A stretch of 15,792 nt of DNA from Bacteroidota bacterium (GTDB taxonomy: Bacteria > Bacteroidota > Bacteroidia > Flavobacteriales > Flavobacteriaceae), in assembly GCA_022560715.1 (NCBI GenBank), contig JADFSQ010000013.1, forward strand, positions 1-15,792, written 5' to 3'. Shown in pieces: positions 6,533 through 13,960 of this stretch. The first letter of the stretch is position 1. Each line of letters starts with the position of its first letter. A program made the translations under genes and the position numbers. The notes beneath the pieces are model-generated. The model searched no databases and was not told where the DNA came from. It was given only the letters and a program-made list of their open reading frames with translations.

Positions 6533-6729
6533 ATATTTTAATTTATGTTTTATAAATTACACCTATAACATCTCGTTTCTTTTGCTAAAAAAGAAGTAAA
6601 ACCAGTTATAATATGTAAAAGTTACTGTTGTCATTATTATGTGGCTAAAGTAAATAATATTTTTACAAATCAAAATGTTAGTACAAAATATTTCATAATC
6701 TCTAATAAAGAATATTTGTTGGACTTATT
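6533..6729. other. Gene-free stretch between terminator and lipoprotein gene
   Basis: This is part of the 324-base gap between pheA and the lipoprotein gene; the rest of the gap holds the terminator (6503-6532) and the pheA leader hairpin. It is very AT-rich, with no convincing ORF, RNA gene, palindrome or TTG/TAnnTTTG promoter on either strand. It is most simply the long 3' untranslated region of the lipoprotein transcript. Confidence 0.5.
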
Positions 6730-7476
6730 TTAATCAAAAATAAGTTGTCCTGTATAAAATTGTTCTACATCAACTATAGGAGGTTGGTTTGCTGAAATTA
6801 AATCTCCAGTACTACGAAGTTCGCCTGTTAAGGATTGTTGCGGATTTACTATCATATCGTTACTTCCTCGATGAAACACATCAACGTGTTGAGCAATTAA
6901 ATCTCTGCCTTCAAAACGTCCTGCTCCAGCAAAAAAACCAATTCTTAGATTTTCGGTTTGTCCAGTAATATAAAAAGATGAAATGTTATTGGTAGTAATT
7001 CTTAATGTTGTGAGATTTACATCTAAACTAAAATCGCCTACGGTAAAACTATCTGGAGCAATAAAATCTTCTGAAATAAGATGCAAACTATTGTAGTTTA
7101 GAATACCATCCGAAGATACATCATATTGTGTAGAGCTTCTTATTTCTGTAATATTTGGTGCTGTAACATATATTTTAGTAATGCCAAAATTGCGAACGTA
7201 ATTACAAGTATTATTATCGGTTAATTGTAATACGTTACCAACAACTAAAACCTCGACATCATTTAGCAAATTTTTTCCAGTTTCGATTATAATCTTAAAT
7301 TCTAAACCTTCTTTTAGGATGAGCTCAACATCACGATTTACCAGAATTTTTGAAAACACATTAACTGTAATTTCTTGTTGAATAATACTTCCAGATGTTT
7401 GAAAACAATCTCCTGCGTCTCCACTGTTGCAAGTAAAAATAAGAGTTAATGTTAGTATGAATACTATTTTTCTCAT
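6730..7476 (-). CDS. Head GIN domain (DUF2807) lipoprotein
   Basis: 248 residues. The N-terminus MRKIVFILTLTLIFTC is a lipoprotein signal with lipid-accepting Cys16 (box LIFTC), followed by NSGDAGD. The body from residue ~30 (FSKILVNRDVELILKEG, LLNDVEVLVVGNVLQLTDNN, IRSSTQYDVSSDG, MIVNPQQSLTGELRSTG) is the repetitive beta-strand pattern of the DUF2807 'head GIN' family, expected to form a right-handed beta solenoid outside the inner membrane. The family's function is unknown, and older 'auto-transporter adhesin' names are not supported by anything here. The ATG overlaps the stop of the PagL-like gene as ATGA, so the two are translationally coupled and probably share an envelope role. Confidence 0.88.
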   Translation of the reverse strand: MRKIVFILTLTLIFTCNSGDAGDCFQTSGSIIQQEITVNVFSKILVNRDVELILKEGLEFKIIIETGKNLLNDVEVLVVGNVLQLTDNNTCNYVRNFGITKIYVTAPNITEIRSSTQYDVSSDGILNYNSLHLISEDFIAPDSFTVGDFSLDVNLTTLRITTNNISSFYITGQTENLRIGFFAGAGRFEGRDLIAQHVDVFHRGSNDMIVNPQQSLTGELRSTGDLISANQPPIVDVEQFYTGQLIFD

Positions 7477-8570
7477 AATCTAATTCCAATTCCTAATTCG
7501 ACTGCTTCAGCAGCGGCTCCATGTGCTTTTAAGGTTAATGCTCCAAACCATTTATCTCCAAAATAACGCTTTAATCCTACTCTAAAATACGTTCTCCCTT
7601 CAAAATCATAGGGAAAATACACGTAATAGCCAACTTGAGTGACTAAAGACATTTTATTAACAAACAATTCATGACCAACAAATACACCAACACGCTTATA
7701 ATCGGCTTTACCATCTTCATTTCGTTCTGGAAATGCAACAGCGTTAAATTTTATAAATTCTTTTAAAAAATTTGAAAAAAAAACATCAGTGCCAAACTGC
7801 AAAGCGCTTTTATGGTTTAGTCTTTTATCTGCATATACAGAAAAAATATAAAATGGAAACTGACCACTATCTATCACATCACTTTCGTTGATGCCAGATC
7901 TAAACACAAAATTATACTTAATGGATTGTGTGAATTTTTCTTTAGCTGATTCTGTTTTTACAAACTCTGGTTCATTTTCATCTAAATTATAAATGACTCC
8001 AACATTTACAGTAATCGAGTTTATACTCGTATTTGGTGCTTTAACATTGGCATTAGAGTAATGTATTAAGGACAATCCTGCTTGCAAACCAAGCCTATCT
8101 ATAATACGCTCTTTTTTGTAATTCAGCATTAGATAAGTGCTACTCATAAATTTAGAACCAAAAGCAATGTTTTTGTGATTATTTATTTTGTCGTATGGGT
8201 TTGTTGTAAATGCTAAACCTTGTCCAATTCGGAACATTAGATTACGCTTAAAAAAGTAAAAATTATAGTGTGCATATAAGGCATAGTTATTTCCTAAAAC
8301 ATCGTTTTTTAAATTTTGATAAGTAAATGACACTCCATAATCGGGATAGTTATAACGTTGTTCCCAATCGTTATAACCAAAGGTTTTTTCGTTCCAGCTT
8401 AAAATAAAACCTTCAGGATGTCCTTTAATTAAATGAAGGATATCATTATTGTGCAAGGCAATATTTCCTTTAAAATAATTAATACCAATATATGATGAAG
8501 ACGTTTGTTTTTCTTGTGACAAAACAACACTAAAACATAAACATAAAATGTAGGTTAAACGTAATTTCAT
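7473..8570 (-). CDS. PagL-like acyloxyacyl hydrolase / lipid A 3-O-deacylase family protein
   Basis: 365 residues. Residues 1-18 (MKLRLTYILCLCFSVVLS) are a signal peptide. The rest is rich in alternating beta strands with aromatic girdles, as in an outer-membrane barrel. HYSNA at 170-174 (H170, S172) in SLIHYSNANVKAPN matches the catalytic His-x-Ser-Asn motif of PagL, which removes the 3-O acyl chain of lipid A. Pseudomonas PagL is only about 170 residues, so this is the long Bacteroidetes form, with roughly 150 extra residues at each end. The PagL catalytic glutamate, as I recall 14 residues after the His, falls on N184 here, so activity is uncertain. A good promoter lies about 110 bases upstream, and the gene is coupled to the downstream lipoprotein gene. 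Confidence 0.8.
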   Translation of the reverse strand: MKLRLTYILCLCFSVVLSQEKQTSSSYIGINYFKGNIALHNNDILHLIKGHPEGFILSWNEKTFGYNDWEQRYNYPDYGVSFTYQNLKNDVLGNNYALYAHYNFYFFKRNLMFRIGQGLAFTTNPYDKINNHKNIAFGSKFMSSTYLMLNYKKERIIDRLGLQAGLSLIHYSNANVKAPNTSINSITVNVGVIYNLDENEPEFVKTESAKEKFTQSIKYNFVFRSGINESDVIDSGQFPFYIFSVYADKRLNHKSALQFGTDVFFSNFLKEFIKFNAVAFPERNEDGKADYKRVGVFVGHELFVNKMSLVTQVGYYVYFPYDFEGRTYFRVGLKRYFGDKWFGALTLKAHGAAAEAVELGIGIRL

Positions 8571-8677
8571 GTGTTTATATCTATTGCTTTTTAATCGTCA
8601 CATGCTGTTCGCTATTAAACATTTTCCTTTGGTGAGAAAAATTTAACATGCTCGTTTCATTAATTATACTTGTGAAG

Positions 8678-8706
8678 CAAAAGTAAAAGAATAAGTAAAT
8701 ATTCAA
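8678..8706 (-). promoter_or_regulatory. Bacteroidetes-type promoter for the PagL-like gene
   Basis: On the minus strand TTG (8706-8704), an 18-base spacer and TACTTTTG (8685-8678) match the flavobacterial sigma consensus TTG-N17..23-TAnnTTTG in full. Transcription would start near 8671, giving a leader of about 100 bases before the ATG at 8570. Confidence 0.65.
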
Positions 8707-8719
8707 TACTTAAAATGCA

Positions 8720-8743
8720 CTAAAGTTGAAAGTGTCTAAAGTT
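8720..8743. repeat. Direct repeat CTAAAGTT upstream of the promoter
   Basis: CTAAAGTT occurs at 8720-8727 and 8736-8743, a 16-base period. It lies 14-37 bases upstream of the TTG box of the PagL-like gene promoter, where an activator could bind. The rest of this 305-base gap (8571-8875) holds the promoter, the imperfect palindrome at 8810-8874 and no gene. Confidence 0.35.
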
Positions 8744-8809
8744 ATTTTAAAACATATAAAGAAGTTAAGTTTATTTCTTTTATATAATTAAAAGTTAAGA
8801 ATCATCCCT

Positions 8810-8874
8810 AAAAGTATTACATGTCTTTAGTGTTTAGTGAGAAAATTACTCTTTGAAGCACTTCTAATACTTTT
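8810..8874. repeat. 65-base imperfect palindrome just after metF, possible terminator
   Basis: AAAAGTATTA (8810-8819) and TAATACTTTT (8865-8874) are perfect 10-base inverted arms. Between them shorter nested pairs (AGTG/CACT and GAG/CTC) could continue the stem. The right arm starts directly after the metF stop codon, and on the minus strand the structure ends in TTTT, so it may end the methionine operon transcript, though weakly. Confidence 0.4.
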
Positions 8875-8875
8875 T

Positions 8876-9832
8876 TTAAAATATCTGTGAAGCTATTGCT
8901 TTTATATTATCACTTTTGCCCATAGAGTAGTAATGAAGCACAGGAATTCCTGCTTTTTCTAGTTCTTTTGATTGTTGAACACACCATTCAACACCTACTT
9001 GACGAACTTGTGTATTGTCTTTACATTTAACAACGGCTTTAATTAATGCTTCGGGTAAATCTACATGAAAACGATGCGGAATTAAATTGAGTTGTTTTTT
9101 TGTGGCAATAGGTTTTAATCCTGGAATGATTGGCACTGTAATTCCCGCTTTTCTACATTTATCAACAAAGTCAAAATATTTTTGATTATCAAAAAACATT
9201 TGCGTGACAATATAAGTTGCTCCGTTTTTTATTTTTTTCTTCAAAAAATGAATGTCACTTTCTAAACTTGGTGCTTCCATGTGTTTTTCAGGATATGCAG
9301 CAACTCCAGTACAAAAATTGGTAGAAGCCGTATTTTGTAAATCTTCATCTAGGTAAATCCCTTTGTTTAAGTTTTCAATCTGAGATACTAAATCGCAGGC
9401 ATACGAATGACCATCAATCTCTGGTTTAAAATACGCTTCACTTTTAACTGCATCTCCTCGTAGTGCCATAACATTCTGAATTCCTAAAAAATCAAGATCT
9501 ATCAAGAGATTTTCGGTGTCTTCTACTGTAAATCCACCACATAAAATATGCGGAATGGCATCTACTTTATATTTATTTTGAATCGCTGCACAAATACCAA
9601 CTGTTCCTGGTCGTTTCCGTACCACTTGCTTTTTCAACAAACCATTTTCCTGCTCTTTAAATACATATTCTTCTCTGTGATAAGTAACATCAATAAAAGG
9701 TGGGTTAAACTCCATTAATGGATCTATATTATCAAAAATAGACTGAATATGCTGTCCTTTTAAAGGTGGTAAAATCTCGAAAGAGAATTGTGTTCTTCCG
9801 TTTGCTTTTTTTATGTGTTCTGTTACTTTCAT
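8876..9832 (-). CDS. metF: Methylenetetrahydrofolate reductase
   Basis: 318 residues, a TIM-barrel flavoprotein that reduces 5,10-methylene-THF to 5-methyl-THF, the methyl donor for the adjacent methionine synthase. Signatures: FSFEILPP (16-23) with the catalytic glutamate E19, DVTYHREE, MALRGD for substrate binding, GVAAYPEKH, IVTQMFFDNQKYFDFVDKCR and IPIIPGLKPI. The length fits the bacterial catalytic domain, with no eukaryote-like regulatory extension. The start MKVTEHIKKANG is the only sensible one. The gene follows metH after an 83-base spacer holding two inverted REP-like hairpins, one ending six bases before this ATG. It is the last gene of the riboswitch-controlled operon. Confidence 0.97.
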   Translation of the reverse strand: MKVTEHIKKANGRTQFSFEILPPLKGQHIQSIFDNIDPLMEFNPPFIDVTYHREEYVFKEQENGLLKKQVVRKRPGTVGICAAIQNKYKVDAIPHILCGGFTVEDTENLLIDLDFLGIQNVMALRGDAVKSEAYFKPEIDGHSYACDLVSQIENLNKGIYLDEDLQNTASTNFCTGVAAYPEKHMEAPSLESDIHFLKKKIKNGATYIVTQMFFDNQKYFDFVDKCRKAGITVPIIPGLKPIATKKQLNLIPHRFHVDLPEALIKAVVKCKDNTQVRQVGVEWCVQQSKELEKAGIPVLHYYSMGKSDNIKAIASQIF

Positions 9833-9838
9833 ATTTAT

Positions 9839-9858
9839 TTCCCACGAAAGTGGGAATC
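9839..9858 (+). repeat. REP-like 20-nt hairpin, GAAA loop (copy 2)
   Basis: TTCCCACGAAAGTGGGAATC forms a 7-bp stem with a GAAA loop. A T-run follows on the + strand, but no + strand gene ends here, so it is not read as a terminator. It pairs as an inverted neighbour with copy 3, about 30 bases away. Confidence 0.75.
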
Positions 9859-9889
9859 TTTTTTATTTTGCTTTCATGTTTTAAATATG

Positions 9890-9909
9890 GATTCCTGCCT
9901 TCGCAGGAA
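9890..9909 (-). repeat. REP-like 20-nt hairpin, GAAG loop (copy 3)
   Basis: On the minus strand TTCCTGCGAAGGCAGGAATC has a 7-bp stem, a GAAG loop and the TC tail, in the opposite orientation to copy 2. This sequence, flanked by GGAATGACA on the + strand, is a dispersed palindrome I recognise from many flavobacterial genomes. It begins right after the metH stop codon. Confidence 0.8.
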
Positions 9910-9915
9910 TGACAA

Positions 9916-12642
9916 CTATTTTTCTGCTAAATTTGGACTCAGCCATTTTCTGGCTTCATCTATATTTATGTGTCGCCTTTTACTATAATCTATTAACTGG
10001 TCTTCGGTTATTTTACCAAGACCAAAATATTTTGCTTCTTTATTTGCAAAATAATAACCACTTACACTTGCTGCTGGCCACATCGCAAGACTTTCTGTAA
10101 GTATAACTCCAATACTTTTTTCAACATCTAACAAACTCCAAATTGTAGTTTTCTCTAAATGGTCTGGACAAGCAGGATAACCTGGTGCTGGACGAATACC
10201 TTTATAACTCTCTTTTATTAATTCTTGGTTTGTAAGATTTTCGCTTTGTGCATAATGCCAATGTTTTGTTCTCACTTCTTTATGCAAATATTCGGCAAAG
10301 GCTTCTGCCAATCTATCTGACAGGGCTTTTATCATTATTGAATTATAATCGTCATTATCTGCTTCAAATTGTTGTGCCAATTTTTGTGTTCCAAAACCGG
10401 TTGATACACAAAAACAACCTATATAATCTTGTTTCCCTGATTCCTTTGGTGCAATAAAATCGGCCAATGCAAAATTGGGTGCGCCTTCTCGTTTCTTTGA
10501 TTGTTGACGAAGGGTTAAGAACTTAACTGTTTTACATTTTCGTTCTTTAGTATTTGAGATGCTTCGACTGCGCTCAACATGATAATTTTTTTTAATTATT
10601 ACTTCGATATCATCATCATTTACTGTATTTGCTGGAAATAATCCGAAGATGGCTTTTGCCTTAAGAAGTTTTTCGTTGAATATACGTTTCAGCAATACTT
10701 GAGCATCAGCAAATAATTCTGTGGCTTGTTCGCCAACAACGTCATCTTTTAAAATGTTTGGATATTTACCATGTAAATCCCAACTTCTAAAGAAAGGTGA
10801 CCAATCAATATAATCTTCCAATTTTTTAATATCGAAATCTTGAATAATTTGAATACCTAATTGCTTTGGTTTCACGATTTCAGTAGTATTCCAATCGATT
10901 TTAAATTTATTCTTTCGAGCAGCTTCAATAGAAATATATTCCTTTTTCTTGGATCGATTTAAAAACTGTTCTCTAAATTTTTCGTACTCATCTCTAATTT
11001 GTTCTTTATAAACCTTATTATCTTTTTTTAATAGATTACCAACCACAGTTACAGCTCTCGACGCATCGTTTACATGCACAACTGTATGGTTATAATTTGG
11101 TGCAATTTTAACTGCTGAATGTAGTCTGGAAGTAGTTGCACCACCAACAATAAGCGGAATATTAAAATTTTGTTTTTCCATTTCTTTTGAAACGTAAACC
11201 ATTTCATCTAAAGAAGGTGTAATCAAACCACTTAAACCAATAATATCTACCTGTTCTTTTTTCGCCACTTGAATAATTTTCTCTAAGGGAACCATGACTC
11301 CTAAATCAATAATTTCATAGTTGTTACAGCCTAAAACCACACTTACTATATTTTTGCCAATATCATGCACATCACCTTTTACTGTTGCCATTAAAATACG
11401 TCCTGCATATTCTACTTTCCCATCTTTTTCAGCTTCAATAAAAGGCTGTAAATAAGCAACTGCTTTTTTCATTACTCGTGCCGATTTTACCACTTGTGGT
11501 AAGAACATTTTTCCGCTTCCGAAGAGGTCTCCAACAACATTCATCCCAATCATTAAATTCTCTTCTATAACTTCAATTGGTCTGCTTGATGCTAATCTTG
11601 CTTCTTCAACATCTTCAATAATAAAGGCGTCAATTCCTTTTACTAATGCATGTGTAATTCTATTTTGTAAAGGTTCATTTCGCCATTCCTGAATGGTCGT
11701 TTCCTGTTCCTTTTTATGTCCTTTTAGAGTTTCAGCAATGTCCAATAAACGTTCAGTAGCATCATCTCTTCTGTCGAATAATACATCTTCTACACGGTCT
11801 AATAAATCTTTTGGTATCTCATCGTAAACTTCTAGCATTGCAGGATTAACTATACCGAGATTCATTCCATTTTGAATAGCATGGTATAAGAAAGCTGAAT
11901 GCATTGCCTCACGAACTGTATTATTTCCTCTAAACGAAAAAGACACGTTACTTACACCTCCTGAAACATTGGCATAAGGCAGGTTTTCTCTAATCCATTT
12001 CGTTGCATTGAAAAAATCTAAAGCATTTTTACGATGTTCATCCATGCCTGTAGCTACAGGAAAAATATTGGGATCGAAAATAATATCCTGAGGTTTAAAC
12101 CTAACTTGATTCACTAGAATATCATACGAACGTTTACAAATATCTATACGTCTTTGGTAGGTGTCTGCTTGTCCATCTTCGTCAAAAGCCATAACAATTA
12201 CAGCAGCACCATAGCGTTTTACGAGTTTTGCCTGACGTATAAATTCGGTTTCGCCACCTTTTAAACTAATTGAATTAACTACACTTTTGCCCTGAACAAC
12301 TTGCAAACCTGCTTCTATGATTTCCCATTTAGAACTGTCGATCATAATTGGTACTCGAGCAATATCAGGTTCTGAAGCAATAAGATTTAAAAAAGTAGTC
12401 ATAGCCTCAACACCGTCAAGCATACCTTCGTCCATATTAACATCTAAAATTTGTGCTCCTCCTTCAACTTGGTGTCTCGCTACATCAATAGCTTCAGCAA
12501 ACTTCTCCTCTTTAATCAAACGTAAAAATTTGCGAGAACCTGTAACATTTGTACGTTCACCTATATTAATAAAGTTGCTTTCAGGTGTTACTACCAAGGG
12601 TTCTAATCCTGAAAGTGTTAGATATTTATTATTTAAATTCAT
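9916..12642 (-). CDS. metH: Methionine synthase, folate, cobalamin and reactivation domains (split MetH)
   Basis: 908 residues from [16 protein letters not shown]. Pterin (methyl-THF) domain ~1-310 ([26 protein letters not shown]). Cap helices ~320-405. Cobalamin domain ~415-545 with DVHDIGK (424-430; His426 is the cobalt ligand), [10 protein letters not shown] and VGGATTS. AdoMet reactivation domain ~565-908 with [12 protein letters not shown]. With the upstream gene it completes a B12-dependent MetH that methylates homocysteine. The frame extends 25 codons further up to 12717, but that part is a translated palindromic repeat, so the inner ATG is used. Residues ~682-709, including HVERSRS, are an unusual basic insert in the reactivation domain encoded partly by a dispersed repeat. 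The core motifs are intact, so the gene is probably functional. Confidence 0.95.
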   Translation of the reverse strand: MNLNNKYLTLSGLEPLVVTPESNFINIGERTNVTGSRKFLRLIKEEKFAEAIDVARHQVEGGAQILDVNMDEGMLDGVEAMTTFLNLIASEPDIARVPIMIDSSKWEIIEAGLQVVQGKSVVNSISLKGGETEFIRQAKLVKRYGAAVIVMAFDEDGQADTYQRRIDICKRSYDILVNQVRFKPQDIIFDPNIFPVATGMDEHRKNALDFFNATKWIRENLPYANVSGGVSNVSFSFRGNNTVREAMHSAFLYHAIQNGMNLGIVNPAMLEVYDEIPKDLLDRVEDVLFDRRDDATERLLDIAETLKGHKKEQETTIQEWRNEPLQNRITHALVKGIDAFIIEDVEEARLASSRPIEVIEENLMIGMNVVGDLFGSGKMFLPQVVKSARVMKKAVAYLQPFIEAEKDGKVEYAGRILMATVKGDVHDIGKNIVSVVLGCNNYEIIDLGVMVPLEKIIQVAKKEQVDIIGLSGLITPSLDEMVYVSKEMEKQNFNIPLIVGGATTSRLHSAVKIAPNYNHTVVHVNDASRAVTVVGNLLKKDNKVYKEQIRDEYEKFREQFLNRSKKKEYISIEAARKNKFKIDWNTTEIVKPKQLGIQIIQDFDIKKLEDYIDWSPFFRSWDLHGKYPNILKDDVVGEQATELFADAQVLLKRIFNEKLLKAKAIFGLFPANTVNDDDIEVIIKKNYHVERSRSISNTKERKCKTVKFLTLRQQSKKREGAPNFALADFIAPKESGKQDYIGCFCVSTGFGTQKLAQQFEADNDDYNSIMIKALSDRLAEAFAEYLHKEVRTKHWHYAQSENLTNQELIKESYKGIRPAPGYPACPDHLEKTTIWSLLDVEKSIGVILTESLAMWPAASVSGYYFANKEAKYFGLGKITEDQLIDYSKRRHINIDEARKWLSPNLAEK
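10561..10582. repeat. Dispersed repeat inside the metH coding sequence
   Basis: The + strand string GCTTCGACTGCGCTCAACAT matches an intergenic repeat I remember as very common in flavobacterial genomes (TTCGACTGCGCTCAG-type). Here it is read in frame on the minus strand as HVERSRS, at residues 688-694 of the second MetH gene. Confidence 0.6.
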
Positions 12643-12667
12643 TCTTTTTCTTCTATTCTTTTTAACC

Positions 12668-12707
12668 CTTCCGTCACTTTGTGACACCTTCCCTTCAAAA
12701 GGGAAGG
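12668..12707. repeat. Double-hairpin palindromic repeat between the two metH genes
   Basis: GTCAC-TTT-GTGAC (12673-12685) is followed by CCTTCCCTT-CAA-AAGGGAAGG (12687-12695 with 12699-12707, a perfect 9-bp stem). The layout and the TTTGTGAC core match the element at 4321-4352. It fills most of the 67-base gap between the two halves of MetH and leaves the reading frame open. Confidence 0.8.
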
Positions 12708-12709
12708 AA

Positions 12710-13711
12710 TTATACATTTATACTGATTCTTCTTGGGTCATAATTTTTAGCAACATCTGCAATAGCTTTAATATGTTCTGGATTTGTACCACAACAGCCT
12801 CCAATAATATTGATTAAGCCATCTTGAAGATATTCTTCAATTAATTTCTGCATTTCTTTTGGAGTTTGCTCGTATTCTCCAAAGGCATTTGGCAATCCAG
12901 CATTTGGATGTGCAGATGTAAAAAACTCAGTTTCGTTAGATAAGCGTTGCAAATATGGTCTTAATTGTTCTGCTCCAAGTGCACAATTAAAGCCTACACT
13001 TAATAATTGAATATGTGAGATCGAAGCTAAAAAAGCTTCAACTGTTTGACCTGAAAGTGTTCTTCCAGAGGCATCTGTTATTGTACCTGATACCATAATT
13101 GGAATGTCTATTTGTTTATCTTCTTTCACTTCTTCAATAGCAAATAAAGCTGCTTTTGCATTAAGTGTATCGAAAATAGTTTCAACCAATAACACATCCA
13201 CACCACCATCAATTAATGCTTCTACTTGTTGTTTGTACGCTACCCGCAATTCTTCAAAAGTAATTGCGCGATATTCAGGTCTGTTAACATCTGGCGAGAG
13301 GCTTGCTGTTTTATTTGTAGGTCCAATGCTTCCAGCCACGAAACGTTGCTTGTTTGGATTTTGTTTAGTGAATTCGTTTGCTACTTGTTTTGCAATTTTA
13401 GCCGATTCGTAATTTAGCTCATACACCAAATCTTCCATATTGTAATCTGCCATAGCGATTGTTGTTCCAGAAAAGGTATTGGTTTCCACAATATCGGCTC
13501 CAGCTTCAAAGTATTTGCGGTGTATCTCTGCAATTGCTTTAGGTTGTGTAAGCGACAACAAATCATTATTCCCTTTTAATGAGGTAGGATAATCTTTAAA
13601 ACGATCTCCTCTGAAATCCTCTTCAGAAAAATTATACTGCTGAAGCATGGTTCCCATAGCTCCATCGAGTATTAGAATACGTTTTTGTATGGCTTGATAA
13701 ATTTTTGACAT
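12710..13711 (-). CDS. metH: Methionine synthase homocysteine-binding subunit (split MetH, N-terminal part)
   Basis: 333 residues, equal to the first domain of E. coli MetH: a TIM barrel that binds zinc and activates homocysteine thiolate. DGAMGTM (16-22) is the domain signature. The zinc cysteines are C243 (SVGFNCALG) and C306-C307 ([10 protein letters not shown]), matching C247/C310/C311 of the E. coli enzyme. The folate, B12 and reactivation domains are in the next gene. Both parts are complete at their domain boundary, so this is a real split rather than a frameshifted pseudogene, and Bacteroidetes MetH is commonly divided this way. It is the first gene behind the SAM-I riboswitch. The start [10 protein letters not shown] lies four bases from a small hairpin (13715-13731). 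Confidence 0.95.
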   Translation of the reverse strand: MSKIYQAIQKRILILDGAMGTMLQQYNFSEEDFRGDRFKDYPTSLKGNNDLLSLTQPKAIAEIHRKYFEAGADIVETNTFSGTTIAMADYNMEDLVYELNYESAKIAKQVANEFTKQNPNKQRFVAGSIGPTNKTASLSPDVNRPEYRAITFEELRVAYKQQVEALIDGGVDVLLVETIFDTLNAKAALFAIEEVKEDKQIDIPIMVSGTITDASGRTLSGQTVEAFLASISHIQLLSVGFNCALGAEQLRPYLQRLSNETEFFTSAHPNAGLPNAFGEYEQTPKEMQKLIEEYLQDGLINIIGGCCGTNPEHIKAIADVAKNYDPRRISINV

Positions 13712-13714
13712 TGT

Positions 13715-13763
13715 TTGATAATTTATATCAATATGTCATCAGGAAAGTAAGAAAAATTACTTT
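13715..13763 (-). promoter_or_regulatory. Likely expression platform of the SAM riboswitch
   Basis: Between the aptamer and the metH ATG there are two small hairpins on the minus strand. AAAGTAA/TTACTTT (13763-13757 with 13750-13744) directly follows P1. TTGATA/TATCAA (13731-13726 with 13720-13715) sits three bases before the start codon. Neither is followed by a U-tract, so control by an intrinsic terminator is not evident. TTATC in the second hairpin is complementary to GATAA of the P1 3' strand, so the two could compete. Confidence 0.45.
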
Positions 13764-13881
13764 GGTTATCTGTCTAATAAAACATTAGAAGAATGTAGCA
13801 CCTTCTTTTTAATCCAGAAATATCTGAAAAAGGGTTGCTAAGGTTTCATAGGGTCTTTTCCCTCCGCCTTTCATGATAACA
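13764..13881 (-). ncRNA. SAM-I (S-box) riboswitch upstream of the methionine operon
   Basis: Read on the minus strand, the conserved S-box blocks appear in order. P1 is closed by GTTATC (13880-13875) and GATAAC (13770-13765). The kink-turn/P2 region reads AGGCGGAGGGA. The next block is CCCTATGAAACCTTAGCAAC, matching the consensus GAUGAAACC-GGCAACC. A P3 hairpin around CAGATATTTCTG follows, then AAGGTGCTACATTCTT, matching AAGGUGCUAAUUCC. SAM binding normally lowers expression, so metH, metH and metF would be shut down when SAM is plentiful. The cysE-cysM pair upstream is not under its control. Confidence 0.95.
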
Positions 13882-13906
13882 ATCAATACGTTTGTGAACT
13901 TGTGTG

Positions 13907-13938
13907 CAAATAAAGGGATTAATTTTTTGTTTACACAA
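13907..13938 (-). promoter_or_regulatory. Possible promoter of the methionine operon
   Basis: On the minus strand TTG (13938-13936), 21 bases and TTTATTTG (13914-13907) resemble TTG-N17..23-TAnnTTTG with one mismatch. A start around 13900 would put the riboswitch P1 about 20 bases into the RNA, as expected. Confidence 0.4.
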
Positions 13939-13960
13939 TTTTAATGTTGAAATATAACTC

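Noticed and set aside
9839..9870. GAAA-loop hairpin followed by T-run as a + strand terminator
   Set aside because: No + strand gene ends nearby, and in the direction of metH-metF transcription it is not followed by T residues; it fits better as a dispersed palindrome.
12317..12817. A 166-codon open frame on the + strand
   Set aside because: It lies antisense to metH, has no family features and is explained as a shadow of the real coding strand.
9916..13711. Two adjacent metH genes as a frameshifted or broken methionine synthase
   Set aside because: The break falls exactly between the homocysteine and folate domains, each part has its own start and complete motifs, and split MetH is common in Bacteroidota.
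13744..13763. AAAGTAA/TTACTTT hairpin as a riboswitch terminator
   Set aside because: The stem is short and AT-only apart from one GC pair, and it is followed by CCTGATG rather than a U-tract.
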